From Hymenobacter tibetensis (lineage in GTDB: Bacteria; Bacteroidota; Bacteroidia; Cytophagales; Hymenobacteraceae): a stretch of 64,000 nt of DNA. The notes under the pieces were generated by a model. That model was not told the DNA's origin. It did no database searches and saw only the letters and a program-made list of their open reading frames with translations. Of this stretch, positions 53,226 to 62,641 are shown piece by piece (the first letter of the stretch is position 1; each line of letters opens with the position of its first letter). The stretch is from NCBI RefSeq assembly GCF_022827545.1, contig NZ_CP094669.1, positions 4,705,001 through 4,769,000 of the forward strand, read 5' to 3'. A program made the position numbers and the translations under genes.

Positions 53226-55445
53226 CTACCGCTCGAACCGAATGCTCAGGAACAAGTTGCGGCCGGGGGCACTAATACCAGATGCGAAAACCCGGTAGTT
53301 GGTGTCCAGAATATTCTCTAACCCCGCCTGAACTGCCCAGCGTGGCGTGACTTGGTAGCTGGTGCGCAGGTTGAGCGTGTACCAGCCCAGCGCCCCGGCG
53401 GGAGTGGCTTGCGGCAGGTTGTCCTCGCCACTGGGGCTATATTGTGCTACTGTTTTGCGGCCATTGAATAGCACCGACCCCTCAGCCAATAGCCCCCGAT
53501 GCTGATACGTAAGCGCCCCACGCCCGTACAGCGGCGAAATGTGGTCGAGGGGCACGTCGGCACTCTGGTCTCGGCCCTGGGTGTAGGTGAGGGTGCCATC
53601 GAGGCGCAGGTGAGCGGGTAACCCGAGTTGGGCGCGGCTGGAAATACCATGAATGCGGGCTTCGCCGGTGTTCACCGTTGCCAGGGTTTGGTAGGTTTGG
53701 CCGTTGAATTCTGTGGTAGTCTGGCCGGTGGGCGTGGCGAAGGGACGCACCACTAGGGCATTGCGCAGGGTGGTGTAGAAGCCCGTCAGGGAAACCAGCA
53801 AGCGGTTTTCAATGGTTTCGGAAAGCTCCATTTCGTAGTTCACCACCCGCTCTGGTTTCAAGCCTGGGTTGGGAATAATGAGCGTGCCAATGGCTTGCCC
53901 AGTGCCAGCAGTTTGCTCGAAGGTGCGGCTCAAGTCATCCACGTTCGGGTTGCGGAAGCCCGTAGCTACCAGCCCACTCAGGCGCAGCCCGGCCGGCAGC
54001 ATGGCCACCAGCCCCACGTTGCCATCCAACGACGACGAATTCTGCTTGATGGCGTTGTAGGGCGAATCGAAAAACTTCCGGTCGAAGGCGGCTTCCACTT
54101 GCACGTTGCTGAAGCGCAGCCCGTCTGAAAGAATAAGACGGTCGGTAATTTCCCAACGGTGCGCCGCGTACACGCCAGCGGTGGCGTAGGTGGAGCCGTT
54201 GGGGTAGCGGGTAACAATGGGCGCTACGGCCCCCGTTGCCACATTCACTCCTTCCCCGATGCTGTGCACTTTGTTGCGCGTTACTTCGGCCCCGTAGCGC
54301 AACTCGTGCTGCTTGAGTTCCTTAAACAAATCGAGGTTGGCACTGAGCACGCGCACTTTCTCGGTGTTTTCCTGGCGGACATCTTTGCCGAAGTCCCGCA
54401 CCAAGCGGCTTTCCTCCACGTCCTGCACGGCTGGCGTTAGGCGCAGCACATCATAAAGAACGTGGGGGCGCGTCAATTCCAGCTGGTAGCTGGCCATCAG
54501 GCGCTTCTGGGGGCCATATTCCCACTCGGCATAGCGCAGGGCGCCATTGCGGTAGGTTTGAAGCCGGTCGAAGCGCGGTATGTCGGTGGTGGTGGAAAGC
54601 TGCAGGTTCAGCAGGTGGCGCTGGCCGGCTCTGGGTTGAAACAGCACCTTCTGCACCACATCCAACTGGCTGTAGCCCGTGAATTTCTGCCGGTTGACGT
54701 GCTGGTTGGGCACTACCACGTCCTTGCCATTCTGCCGTTCCACGTATTCTTTCACTTCCCCAAAGCCTGGGTAGTCGTCGAAGCCGTTGCGGCCCTTGCG
54801 CAGGTCGTCGAAGTCGGTGGCCGTGACGCTGGTGAAGGTGGCCCACCGACGCCAGCCGAGCGTAAAGTCGGTGTGGGCGGTTTTTTCGCGGGCGGCCGTG
54901 GCGTAGCGCAGCAGGTTGCTGGTATGTGCCTGCACCCCAGTGCTGGTACTGTCGGCTAGCCGCGGCTGCTTGGTATAGAGGCTAATAACTCCGCCCAGCG
55001 CGTCGGAGCCGTACATGACGGCGCCGGCGCCGCTCAATATTTCCATGCGGTCCAGAGCGTTGGCATCCACGGTCAGGATGTTCTGCAGGTGTCCTGCGCG
55101 GTAAATGGCGTTGTTGAGCCGAACTCCATCCACTACCAGCAGCACCTTGTTGGCCTCGAAACCGCGCAGCACCGGCGAACCGCCGCCCAGCTGCGACTTC
55201 TGCACGAACACCCAGCCGGAATTCAGTAGCGCGTCGGCCGTAGTGGCCGGGTTCAGCAAGCTGATCTGACGCGCGCTTAGTACGTCTACCTGCTGCGGCA
55301 AATCGGCCTTCCGCTCGCCCTGGATGCGGTTAGCGGATACTACCACTTCGTTCAGCCCGACAATGCGCGTGGTATCGGCAAGTTGAGCGGTGGCAGCGAA
55401 ACTGATAAATAGGAAAGAAGAAGAGAAGAGTATAGTGTGCTTCAT
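53226..55445 (-). CDS. TonB-dependent outer-membrane receptor (haem-receptor-like)
   Basis: A 739-residue receptor with signal peptide (about 1-20). A plug domain (about 30-150) has NEVVVSANRIQGERKADLPQ, VLRGFEANKVLLVVDGVRLN and AVMYGSDALGGVISLYTK. A 22-strand-type barrel ends in aromatic-Arg (LFLSIRFER). The plug resembles that of haem/haemoglobin receptors, and NPGLKPERVVNYE recalls the NPxL box of that group, but these traits also occur in other receptors. No haem-use genes are nearby. No TonB or ExbB gene is adjacent; a protein with TonB-type domains lies at 56236. Confidence 0.85.
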   Translation of the reverse strand: MKHTILFSSSFLFISFAATAQLADTTRIVGLNEVVVSANRIQGERKADLPQQVDVLSARQISLLNPATTADALLNSGWVFVQKSQLGGGSPVLRGFEANKVLLVVDGVRLNNAIYRAGHLQNILTVDANALDRMEILSGAGAVMYGSDALGGVISLYTKQPRLADSTSTGVQAHTSNLLRYATAAREKTAHTDFTLGWRRWATFTSVTATDFDDLRKGRNGFDDYPGFGEVKEYVERQNGKDVVVPNQHVNRQKFTGYSQLDVVQKVLFQPRAGQRHLLNLQLSTTTDIPRFDRLQTYRNGALRYAEWEYGPQKRLMASYQLELTRPHVLYDVLRLTPAVQDVEESRLVRDFGKDVRQENTEKVRVLSANLDLFKELKQHELRYGAEVTRNKVHSIGEGVNVATGAVAPIVTRYPNGSTYATAGVYAAHRWEITDRLILSDGLRFSNVQVEAAFDRKFFDSPYNAIKQNSSSLDGNVGLVAMLPAGLRLSGLVATGFRNPNVDDLSRTFEQTAGTGQAIGTLIIPNPGLKPERVVNYEMELSETIENRLLVSLTGFYTTLRNALVVRPFATPTGQTTTEFNGQTYQTLATVNTGEARIHGISSRAQLGLPAHLRLDGTLTYTQGRDQSADVPLDHISPLYGRGALTYQHRGLLAEGSVLFNGRKTVAQYSPSGEDNLPQATPAGALGWYTLNLRTSYQVTPRWAVQAGLENILDTNYRVFASGISAPGRNLFLSIRFER

Positions 55446-55664
55446 GCAATACGGGTTGAATAGGACAGATTCAAAAATAAGCTGTATTCAGCAGGAAAGT
55501 ACCCAATCAGCGCAAGCAGTTGCAAATTCTATCCAGCGAATACTTCATTCGCTGTCCAGGCGCCTTTCATGCACCACCGCCCACGCAAAAATGCATGGCT
55601 TTGCTACCTCAACTACGGGGTTAGACGCGACGACACGCGCTGCCTTTTCTTCTGGCGGGTGCGC

Positions 55665-56123
55665 TTAGCCAGCCAGGGCTGCTATGCACTTCAGCTCGAT
55701 GGCAATGGGCGTGGGCAGGCAATTGACCTCCACCGTGGTGCGGCAGGGCTGGTTGTTTTGGAAATATTCGGCGTAGAGACGATTGTAGGTGGCAAAGTCG
55801 TCTTTCATGTTGGTCAGATACACCGTTACGTCCACCAGGTCTTCCCAGCGGGCTCCGGCTTCTTCCAGAATGTAGCGCACGTTTTGAAACACGGCGTGGC
55901 ACTGCCTTTCAAAGTCGTAGCGCAAGATGGTGCCGGCTGCATCCTGCTCCACGCCAGGCACCGCCTTTTCGCCGCGTTGGCGCGGCCCCACACCAGACAA
56001 AAACAGCAAGTTGCCTACCCGGCGTGCGTGCGGGTAGAGCCCGACCGGCTCGGGGGCACGGCTGGAATTGTGCGCGGTGGAAGCGGCTGATGCGCCGTCG
56101 GCGGAAGTAGTGTCAGGTGCCAT
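55665..56123 (-). CDS. RidA/YjgF-family enamine/imine deaminase
   Basis: A 152-residue protein with an N-terminal Ala/Ser-rich extension (about 1-25). The RidA core follows: NLLFLSGVGPRQRGEK, then QCHAVFQNVRYILEEAGARW, VDVTVYLTNMKDDFATYN and the signature PCRTTVEVNCLPTPIAIEL, which includes the conserved Arg that binds carboxylates. Family members remove reactive enamines. It may belong to the amino-acid-degradation subgroup (2-aminomuconate deaminase-like). Confidence 0.85.
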   Translation of the reverse strand: MAPDTTSADGASAASTAHNSSRAPEPVGLYPHARRVGNLLFLSGVGPRQRGEKAVPGVEQDAAGTILRYDFERQCHAVFQNVRYILEEAGARWEDLVDVTVYLTNMKDDFATYNRLYAEYFQNNQPCRTTVEVNCLPTPIAIELKCIAALAG

Positions 56124-56235
56124 GTGCCAAAACTAGCCGTTTTTCAGAGTTGGGCGCGAGCTACTGAACCGGCACACGCGCTGGTGCGGTTGTTGAGTTA
56201 TATTCCGGAATCTACTTCATCCTTTGTCTCTCTCC

Positions 56236-57054
56236 ATGGATTCTCTTTTCCGTCGTGTTGCTCTTGCCCTGGTGCTGGCTTTGCCGATGGCCACTCCCTC
56301 CTTCGCTCAGCAGAAGTTGAAATACCCAAAGCCTGAACCCGAACAGATTTATGATGCCGTAGGGCAGCCCGCCGTGCCGGTTGGGGGGGTGGAAGCGTAC
56401 GGGCAGTACCTAGCCGACAACCAGCAATACCCCACTGCTGCCTTGCAGCGTGGCGCCACCGGCACGGTGGAAGTCACGTTTGTAGTCGAGAAAACCGGTG
56501 TCATCTCCAACGTAGCCGCCAGCAAGCCAGTTGATCCGCTGCTGGACGCCGAAGCCATTCGCCTGATCAAAGGCGGCCCCAAGTGGACTCCGGCGCAACA
56601 CAAAGGCCAAAAGGTGCGGCAGCGGGTTAGCATCCCCGTTTCCTTCCAGGTGCCGCTGGGCGCTGGCGGGGCGGCCCCCCAAACCGAGCCCGACGCAACG
56701 GCTGGTGCCCCGTCCAAACCCGCCAACGTTTCCAAGTCGGGAGCTACCATTATTGCGCCCGATCAGCCGGCCCGCCCGGTTGGGGGCACGGAGGCCTTTT
56801 TCGAGTGGATTCAGAAAAACCAACAGTACCCCACCCTGGCCCGGCAGCGCAAAATAGAAGGCCGCGTGATGGTGGAATTCATCATTCAGAAAGACGGCTC
56901 CCTAACGGATGCCAAAGTAGTGAAACCGCTCGGCTCCGGGTTAGACCAGGAAGCGTTGCGCCTCATCAAAATGGCGCCCAAATGGACTCCTGCTACCTAT
57001 CAAGGCCAGGCATTAAAGCAAAAAATGGTTTTGCCTGTTTTATTTCAGCTATAA
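56236..57054 (+). CDS. Secreted protein with two TonB C-terminal-like domains
   Basis: A 272-residue protein from the ATG at 56236, which gives a signal peptide (MDSLFRRVALALVLALPMAT). Two related domains follow (about 45-145 and 180-272). Each has an NQQYP motif, GxVxVxFxVxKxGxxxxxxVxKP, and ends in WTPAxxxGQxxxQxxxxPVxFQ. This is the TonB C-terminal (energy-transducing) fold. A tandem pair without a membrane anchor is common in Bacteroidota. It is probably periplasmic and of unknown partner. Confidence 0.85.
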   Translation: MDSLFRRVALALVLALPMATPSFAQQKLKYPKPEPEQIYDAVGQPAVPVGGVEAYGQYLADNQQYPTAALQRGATGTVEVTFVVEKTGVISNVAASKPVDPLLDAEAIRLIKGGPKWTPAQHKGQKVRQRVSIPVSFQVPLGAGGAAPQTEPDATAGAPSKPANVSKSGATIIAPDQPARPVGGTEAFFEWIQKNQQYPTLARQRKIEGRVMVEFIIQKDGSLTDAKVVKPLGSGLDQEALRLIKMAPKWTPATYQGQALKQKMVLPVLFQL

Positions 57055-57174
57055 AGTAAATGTTGGCCTCGTTCGTCAGCAAAGACAGACGAGGATCGTT
57101 GTTGCTTTCCCAGAGTTGGGTTGTCGGCGGATGTAGCTGCTGACTGTTTTCCTTGGCTTTCTTTCCGCCTTCCT

Positions 57175-58731
57175 ATGCTTTCCTTACCGCTGCTATCCGC
57201 GCCGCCCGTAACGGCTCAGCCTGGTGCCGAACCTGACACGTACCATATTTGGCCTTACCAAATGCGCTTCTTGCAAGCAGCCCAAAACATTGCCGAAGGC
57301 ATCTTCAACGCCCTCGACGATGATTTGGAGCCTAATGTGCTGCTGCTAGCACTCGCTACCGATTCGGTTGCATCCGATGTGCCGCTGGTGCATTTGGAGC
57401 CTGCCGGCCACGGTCTGGACGCTGGGCGCTTCACCAACGCCTTGGCGCGAGGTCGCGACCTTAAACTGCGCACCCATTTGGCAAATTGGGTACCCCGCGA
57501 CGGTTCATCGCAGGAAATGATGAGCCGGCGGCAGGAAGCTATAGGTATCCGCGACGCGGTGCAGGAAGTGTTTACTGCCCAAGACGAAGCCGCCCTGCAC
57601 CAGCATTTGGCAGGATGGCCAGTGCTTATCAACGACTATTTTGTGATGCCGGTGCTACGGATGCGCCGCAAAGCCATGCGGGCCTATCCGTCGTTGCGAC
57701 CACACCGCTACTACACCGATGGCAAGCCCCTGGCGCCGTCCTTGCTGTCGGCGGCTATTCTGCGCTTCAACGAGGAATGCTATAAAACCCTGAGTGAAGC
57801 GGAGCCTGGCTTCGGAATGCTGACGCGCCCCCGCGAGGCCGAAGAAATATTGCGCGCAGCCGGCAAAAGCCTGCTCGATACGCCAGCGCAAGCGCTGGGT
57901 GCGGAGCCTGGCGCAGCCCGCTTGTTCAACACGCTCAACACTATTTCCAGCTTGCGCTACGAAGGGGCCGAGGGTGTCGGGAAGCTCATCATGGCTCGGC
58001 GCCGCCACCCCAACGTGGAAGAGGTATTTGCCCTCACCTGCCCCACCCCGCTTACCGACTACCGAGCCGTGCGCAAGCTCCTGGAAATGACCACGCCCGA
58101 TATCAGCCTGCTTTCGGACAGCGAAAATGTGTATGCCCTGGGCCGCTTAGTGGGCGACTATGATCCGACGCGGGAAGATTTGTTTGTCATCAACTTCATC
58201 AACCACTTTGCCTGGGAGTTTCAGCACGATGGCAAAGTGCTGATGCGGACCATTTACAGCCAGCCCAGTTTGCCCCGGTCGCGCGTCAACCGGAGCCGTT
58301 TTCGCAAAGACCTCAAACGCACTTTCCAACTCACCGACCCCGCCAAGGTCGAGCGTTTGTGGGAGGTGGTGTTGGAAGCCAGCCGCCAGAAGCACGGTAC
58401 CTTGCTCGTCATCACCACCGAGGCCCTGGCCGAAGCCGACCGACTGAAACTGCAATGCACACTCATTGAGCCGGTGCCGCTCACGCCGCTTATCACCCGG
58501 CTAGTCACGTCCATTGACGGCGCCGTACTGCTCGACCCAGAGTCGTATTGCTACTCTATTGGTGTAATTCTGGATGGCAAGGCCTCAGGCCGCGGCACCA
58601 GCACCCGTGGAGCCCGCTACAACTCTGCTATTCGCTACGTGGAAACCTCGCCGTACCCTTGTCTGGCCATTGTCGTCAGTGAAGATGGCATGGTAAACGT
58701 TATCAGCAAGGACCGATTAGGGGAAGAGTAG
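57175..58731 (+). CDS. DisA-N (DAC)-domain protein with N-terminal sensor-like region
   Basis: A 518-residue protein from the ATG at 57175. The last 130 residues resemble the diadenylate cyclase (DAC/DisA_N) domain: SIDGAVLLDPESYCYSIGVI has the DGA motif, and GRGTSTRGARYNSAIRYVE occupies the place of the GTRHRAA motif, with RYN instead of RHR. Upstream (about 20-370) is a region of mixed alpha/beta sequence that I cannot name (HLANWVPRDGSSQEMMSRRQ; RRKAMRAYPSLRPHRYYTD; IISSLRYEGAEG-like). DAC domains with a dedicated N-terminal sensor (DACN types) are known from comparative genomics. Whether the active site supports c-di-AMP synthesis is unclear. Confidence 0.7.
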   Translation: MLSLPLLSAPPVTAQPGAEPDTYHIWPYQMRFLQAAQNIAEGIFNALDDDLEPNVLLLALATDSVASDVPLVHLEPAGHGLDAGRFTNALARGRDLKLRTHLANWVPRDGSSQEMMSRRQEAIGIRDAVQEVFTAQDEAALHQHLAGWPVLINDYFVMPVLRMRRKAMRAYPSLRPHRYYTDGKPLAPSLLSAAILRFNEECYKTLSEAEPGFGMLTRPREAEEILRAAGKSLLDTPAQALGAEPGAARLFNTLNTISSLRYEGAEGVGKLIMARRRHPNVEEVFALTCPTPLTDYRAVRKLLEMTTPDISLLSDSENVYALGRLVGDYDPTREDLFVINFINHFAWEFQHDGKVLMRTIYSQPSLPRSRVNRSRFRKDLKRTFQLTDPAKVERLWEVVLEASRQKHGTLLVITTEALAEADRLKLQCTLIEPVPLTPLITRLVTSIDGAVLLDPESYCYSIGVILDGKASGRGTSTRGARYNSAIRYVETSPYPCLAIVVSEDGMVNVISKDRLGEE

Positions 58732-58749
58732 CAGCTCCGTTTTCAGCGC

Positions 58750-59460
58750 CTACGGGACTTTGTACCCTTGCAGTGGCCGCTTATACAGCTGAAAACCCAC
58801 TTCCATAATCAGCTGCTGCAGGTTTCGATTGAAATGGAAGGCTTGCTGCTGAAATACGACGGTACGGCTGTACGGTGTCAGGCCCCACTCGTAGCGTGCA
58901 TTCACATCAAGACGCCACAAGCTGACACCTGCGCCAGCCTGCACTGCCCATTGTATACTGGACCGGTCGGCATCAAGGGCTTCGGCGGCGGCTTGCACGT
59001 TGGAGTCTATGAAATTGGGAGTCCGCGAATCGCGCAGGTAGCGGCCGACACTGGGCCCCGCAAACAGGCGCAAGGGCCCCGATTGATAGCCACCCAACAG
59101 GCGAATATCTACGCGACGGATGCGGCGGCTGGAGTAAGGAAAGTTGCCGGAACTGTAGGTTAGCCCTACTGGTGTTTCCAACGCCGACACATGACCAAGT
59201 TCCGGCTGAACGTACCAGCCGCCCTGCCCTACCTGCCAGCGGCCGAAAACAGTTGGCCCGTTGCCGGTTTCGTCATTGCTTTGGTCGGCTTGAGGGTTGA
59301 TAACCACAGAGCCCAACCGAAACTCTTGCGTGCTGCTGTGCAGCCGGGCGATGTTGAAGCTGCCGCTTACTCCAACAGCCTGCAGGTGCTGCCCATACCC
59401 AGAAATCTTCGGAAGCAATAAAACCAAGCAAATGAGGGTCGCGGCAAGTGTGCGTTTCAT
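58750..59460 (-). CDS. Outer-membrane beta-barrel protein
   Basis: A 236-residue protein with signal peptide (about 1-23) and alternating strands typical of 8- to 10-strand barrels (VGVSGSFNIARLHS; GGWYVQPELGHVSALE; RRVDIRLLGGYQSGPLRLF; NARYEWGLTPYSR). The last residues do not end in the usual aromatic. It resembles the PorT-like barrel family of Bacteroidota. The function is unknown. It is convergent with the DAC gene, 18 bases apart. Confidence 0.75.
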   Translation of the reverse strand: MKRTLAATLICLVLLLPKISGYGQHLQAVGVSGSFNIARLHSSTQEFRLGSVVINPQADQSNDETGNGPTVFGRWQVGQGGWYVQPELGHVSALETPVGLTYSSGNFPYSSRRIRRVDIRLLGGYQSGPLRLFAGPSVGRYLRDSRTPNFIDSNVQAAAEALDADRSSIQWAVQAGAGVSLWRLDVNARYEWGLTPYSRTVVFQQQAFHFNRNLQQLIMEVGFQLYKRPLQGYKVP

Positions 59461-59815
59461 AAAGCGTATCTATATCTGATTGACTATCACGCATGTTCAG
59501 GCAATGCTGTGGTGCAATGATAGCACAAAATACTCCTGGCCTTATGTAGCTATTAGATATCAGCTTGTATTCGTTCCAGAAGCTATTGGCTGAATCTGTG
59601 AGAAGTCATACGCTAGTGTTAGGCGGTTGCTACTGTGCAGGTGACGGCTAGATTTCACGTCGATGAACCTGCATCAACATGCCCTCTGGAAGCTAATTGG
59701 GGCACTTTTCAATAAATAATATTCTTTTTCCTAGTTGATATAACTTATCAACTTAAAACTTTCACTACTTTTATAGGAGTTTAAGGCTAATGAATTTCCC
59801 TGCTACCCGCTCCCT
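59461..59815. other. Intergenic region before the T9SS cargo gene
   Basis: 355 bases without a credible gene. The last 110 bases are AT-rich and carry an 8-bp inverted repeat (59733-59753). A nine-codon ATG frame (59790) that stops just at the start of the next gene could be a leader peptide or chance. Confidence 0.4.
59733..59753. promoter_or_regulatory. Inverted repeat, possible operator of the T9SS cargo gene
   Basis: AGTTGATA (59733-59740) and TATCAACT (59746-59753), spacer TAACT, about 60 bases before the start at 59816. Its half-site matches that of the repeat upstream of the cyanophycinase gene. Confidence 0.4.
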
Positions 59816-61576
59816 ATGAATGCTACCCTTACTTATGCCACATTTATGCCTCGCTTTTTCTATACGCAGCTAGGCGTTCTATGCACTCTATTGCTGCTTT
59901 TAATAGCGTCTCCCCAAGCACAAGCACAGGCGCCAGCTTGGCAGCCCGTTGTGATGGGCAACCAGATCAGCAACGCCAGCTATTCCAATATCAACGCCAC
60001 CACTACCGATGCCAGCGGAAACGTGTATTCCACGGGTTACTTCCGCGGGGTAGCCCACTTCGGCTCTATCACCTTGACCAGTGCTGGTAGTTATGATGCC
60101 TTTGTGGTGAAGTGGAGCCCTACCGCAGGGTATGTGTGGGCACAGCGCATGGGTGGCGCAGCAAACGAAGTAGCCACCGCAGTAGCCGTGAACGGGACCA
60201 GCGTATACGTGGCGGGTACCTTCGAAGGTCCGGTTGTGCAGTTCGGTGCTACCACCCTCACCAACAACTACCGCGCTGGAGAATACGACATGTTTGTTAC
60301 CAAACTCACGGACGCGGGCAGTTCCAGCAGCTTTTCCTGGACCAAGCAGGCCGGCGGGTCAGGCTACGACCAAATAACCGCTTTGGCTGTGAGTGGTACC
60401 AGCGTATATATAGGAGGGCAGTTCCTGAACACTGCTCGCTTCGGCACGCAAGCCATAACCAGCATTGGCACCTACGACTTATTTGTAGCCAAGCTCACGG
60501 ATGCTGGCTCCACTGCTAGCTTTCTGTGGGCCGAACGGGCCGGCAGTCCTACCAGCGACGCAATTAGCGCCTTGGCCGTGCAGGGCACCAGCGTATATGT
60601 AGCTGGCAGCTTCCGGGGCCCCACGGCTTCTTTCGGAAACAGCACCCTGGCCAACGCCGGAAATTCTGATGCCTTTGTGGCCAAGCTGGTTGACGCAGGA
60701 GCATCAGCTAGTTTCACCTGGGCTCAGGGGGCGGGCGGTACTGGCGCCGACCGGGCTACTGCCCTTGCCGTCAACAACTCGAACGTGTACGTCACCGGGC
60801 ATTTCGGCCAGAGTGGAGCGGCTGCCAGCTTCGGAGCAACCACCCTCACGAGTGCCGGGGGCGCTGATGTGTTTGTAGCCAAGCTGACCGAGACTGTCAA
60901 CGGGGCCAGCTTTGTTTGGGTGCAGCAGGCCGGTGGGCTGCAAGATGAATCGGTGAATGCTATTGCCGTACAGGGCAGCAGCGTGTACGTGGCCGGCGGT
61001 TTCACTAGCGCTATCGTGCGGTTGGGCAATACCACAATCATCAACAGAAACACCAACCTCACCAGTGACGTGTTTGCCGCCAAGCTCTCGGATGCCGGGC
61101 GAACGGGCAGCTTCACCTGGGTACAACAAGCTGGGGGAGAAGGTGATGATGCAGCTTCTGGCGTGGTACTCAGTGGCACCAGCGTATACGTGGCAGGCTA
61201 TGTGGTAGCGCCGGCTACGTTCGGCAACCAAACTATTTCCAACTCTAGCAACGCAGGTGTCGGCTTTCTAGCGGCTCTCACCGATATGGCGCTGCCCACG
61301 AAGAGTTCTTCTCTAACAGCGCTAGCGGGTATGAGCATCTACCCGAATCCGGCGCACACCCACACCACGGTTGTAGTACCAGCGGTGTCTGGCGTCACGC
61401 AAGCTACGGTTACCCTTTCTGATGTAGTGGGCCGCACTGTGCGCACGCAAAACCTGCGCCTGGCAACCACTGGCACCAAAGCCGATGTTTCCCTGGAGGA
61501 TTTGAAGCCGGGCCTGTATCGGGTGCAAGTGCAAGCAGGAAGTGAAACCATCACCCGCTCGCTTGCTATAAACTAA
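59816..61576 (+). CDS. T9SS-exported repeat protein (SBBP-like beta-propeller)
   Basis: A 586-residue secreted protein. A signal peptide ends near QAQAQA (about residue 40); a start at residue 11 (59846) would give a more usual length. Seven or so repeats of about 65 residues (about 55-490) share the core TSVYVAGxF...FG.TTLT..G..DxFVAKLTDAG...FxWxQQAGG, as in SBBP/beta-propeller proteins. The C-terminal about 80 residues form a Por/T9SS type A sorting domain (SIYPNPAHTHTTVVVPAVSG; LSDVVGRTVRTQNLRL; LKPGLYRVQVQAGSETITR). It is exported through the type IX system to the surface or medium. Confidence 0.88.
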   Translation: MNATLTYATFMPRFFYTQLGVLCTLLLLLIASPQAQAQAPAWQPVVMGNQISNASYSNINATTTDASGNVYSTGYFRGVAHFGSITLTSAGSYDAFVVKWSPTAGYVWAQRMGGAANEVATAVAVNGTSVYVAGTFEGPVVQFGATTLTNNYRAGEYDMFVTKLTDAGSSSSFSWTKQAGGSGYDQITALAVSGTSVYIGGQFLNTARFGTQAITSIGTYDLFVAKLTDAGSTASFLWAERAGSPTSDAISALAVQGTSVYVAGSFRGPTASFGNSTLANAGNSDAFVAKLVDAGASASFTWAQGAGGTGADRATALAVNNSNVYVTGHFGQSGAAASFGATTLTSAGGADVFVAKLTETVNGASFVWVQQAGGLQDESVNAIAVQGSSVYVAGGFTSAIVRLGNTTIINRNTNLTSDVFAAKLSDAGRTGSFTWVQQAGGEGDDAASGVVLSGTSVYVAGYVVAPATFGNQTISNSSNAGVGFLAALTDMALPTKSSSLTALAGMSIYPNPAHTHTTVVVPAVSGVTQATVTLSDVVGRTVRTQNLRLATTGTKADVSLEDLKPGLYRVQVQAGSETITRSLAIN

Positions 61577-61650
61577 GCTCGCCGCAACGCATAAGCCACG
61601 GCCCCATCTGCAGAGAGAAAGTAGCTAGGTAGCGCCAGGTGTAGCAGAGT

Positions 61651-61827
61651 CTACTTGTTAGCTAACCATGCTTTGGCGGCTTCCAACGGTTGGGTGGTAG
61701 GCTTAAGCAACAACGGCAGTTCCAACTCTTGCCACTCGCCGACACCGCTGGGCTTATTCCCCAACGATTGCGAGTTGGCAAACCCAATCAACCTTTGGTC
61801 GTCCCCTATCTGGCACCAGAGCGCCAC
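61651..61827 (-). CDS. Possible small protein or gene remnant
   Basis: 58 codons from a GTG at 61827: MALWCQIGDDQRLIGFANSQ, then a Leu/Pro-rich helix ending KAWLANK. The frame stays open upstream into the DUF4442 gene in another phase. Codon use looks coding, but there is no recognised family. It could be a truncated C-terminus. Confidence 0.3.
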   Translation of the reverse strand: MALWCQIGDDQRLIGFANSQSLGNKPSGVGEWQELELPLLLKPTTQPLEAAKAWLANK

Positions 61828-61852
61828 TCCCGTCGGGCTTTGAGTTTCAGCC

Positions 61853-62350
61853 TTACTTCGCCCGGAACGACCAGGTGATTCGAAACGTAGCCACCACGTC
61901 GCCCACCTCATCGACGCCCGTGCTGGTACACACCACCGTGCGGCCTTCCCCGGTGACGCGGCTGTCGGCAATGGCTTGGGCGATGTGCGGCCCATCGGCG
62001 CAGGTGAAGGCAATAAGTCCCACGGCTTTCTTGGTGAAGTCTGCCTCCAGTCCTACCACCAGCATGGATACTCGCCCAGCACCTTGGGTGTACATCATGG
62101 CGAGCATGCCGCTTGCCATTTCGGCCGCCATGCTCAAGCACGCGAAGTAGATGCTGCGGAAGGGGTTTTTAGTTAGATACTTGAACGGCACCGTAATAAC
62201 TGCTCGCTCGGGCGTAACCTCGCGCAGCCGTAGTCCTGCCAGATAAGCCATCGGCAAGCTCCGTAGCATAAACAGCCGGAGCTTCAGCGGATTGGAAATA
62301 GTGCGCCGAAAGGCGGCAGCAGCAGGCGTATCAAGGGTGGCGGGCGTCAT
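61853..62350 (-). CDS. DUF4442 hot-dog-fold protein
   Basis: A 165-residue protein from the ATG at 62350. The hot-dog (thioesterase-like) core has AVITVPFKYLTKNPFRSIYF, MAAEMASGMLAMMYTQGAG and a last strand DVVATFRITWSFRAK. DUF4442 proteins are related to PaaI-type thioesterases, but their substrate is not known. The open frame extends 21 codons upstream; the chosen start gives the usual family length. Confidence 0.78.
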   Translation of the reverse strand: MTPATLDTPAAAAFRRTISNPLKLRLFMLRSLPMAYLAGLRLREVTPERAVITVPFKYLTKNPFRSIYFACLSMAAEMASGMLAMMYTQGAGRVSMLVVGLEADFTKKAVGLIAFTCADGPHIAQAIADSRVTGEGRTVVCTSTGVDEVGDVVATFRITWSFRAK

Positions 62351-62641
62351 AGGACAGGGAAGACAGGTAGTAGCGAGTATGAGTGAATGTAGCACGAAGC
62401 CTCCGCTTCGCATAGCACATGGCCCAGAGGAAGCTGCAGCAACGCATCAGCCCAGCCACCACTCGCTGACGCCAACAGGTCTTACAACAGAGCAATACCT
62501 TTTTCACCTGACTTGTCCCACAAGCTAGAGCGTGTGGATAACCGGTGCAAAGTTCCTTGTGCTTCGATAAGCCGCCAAGTAAAGCAGGACGGACTTTTGA
62601 CTGGGAGCCAACCTTCGGCCAACTACCTACTTAGGCCAGGT

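Noticed and set aside
57064..57094. Possible terminator after the double TonB-domain gene
   Set aside because: The stem CCTCGT...GACGAGG has mismatches and the T-run is broken; too weak to list.
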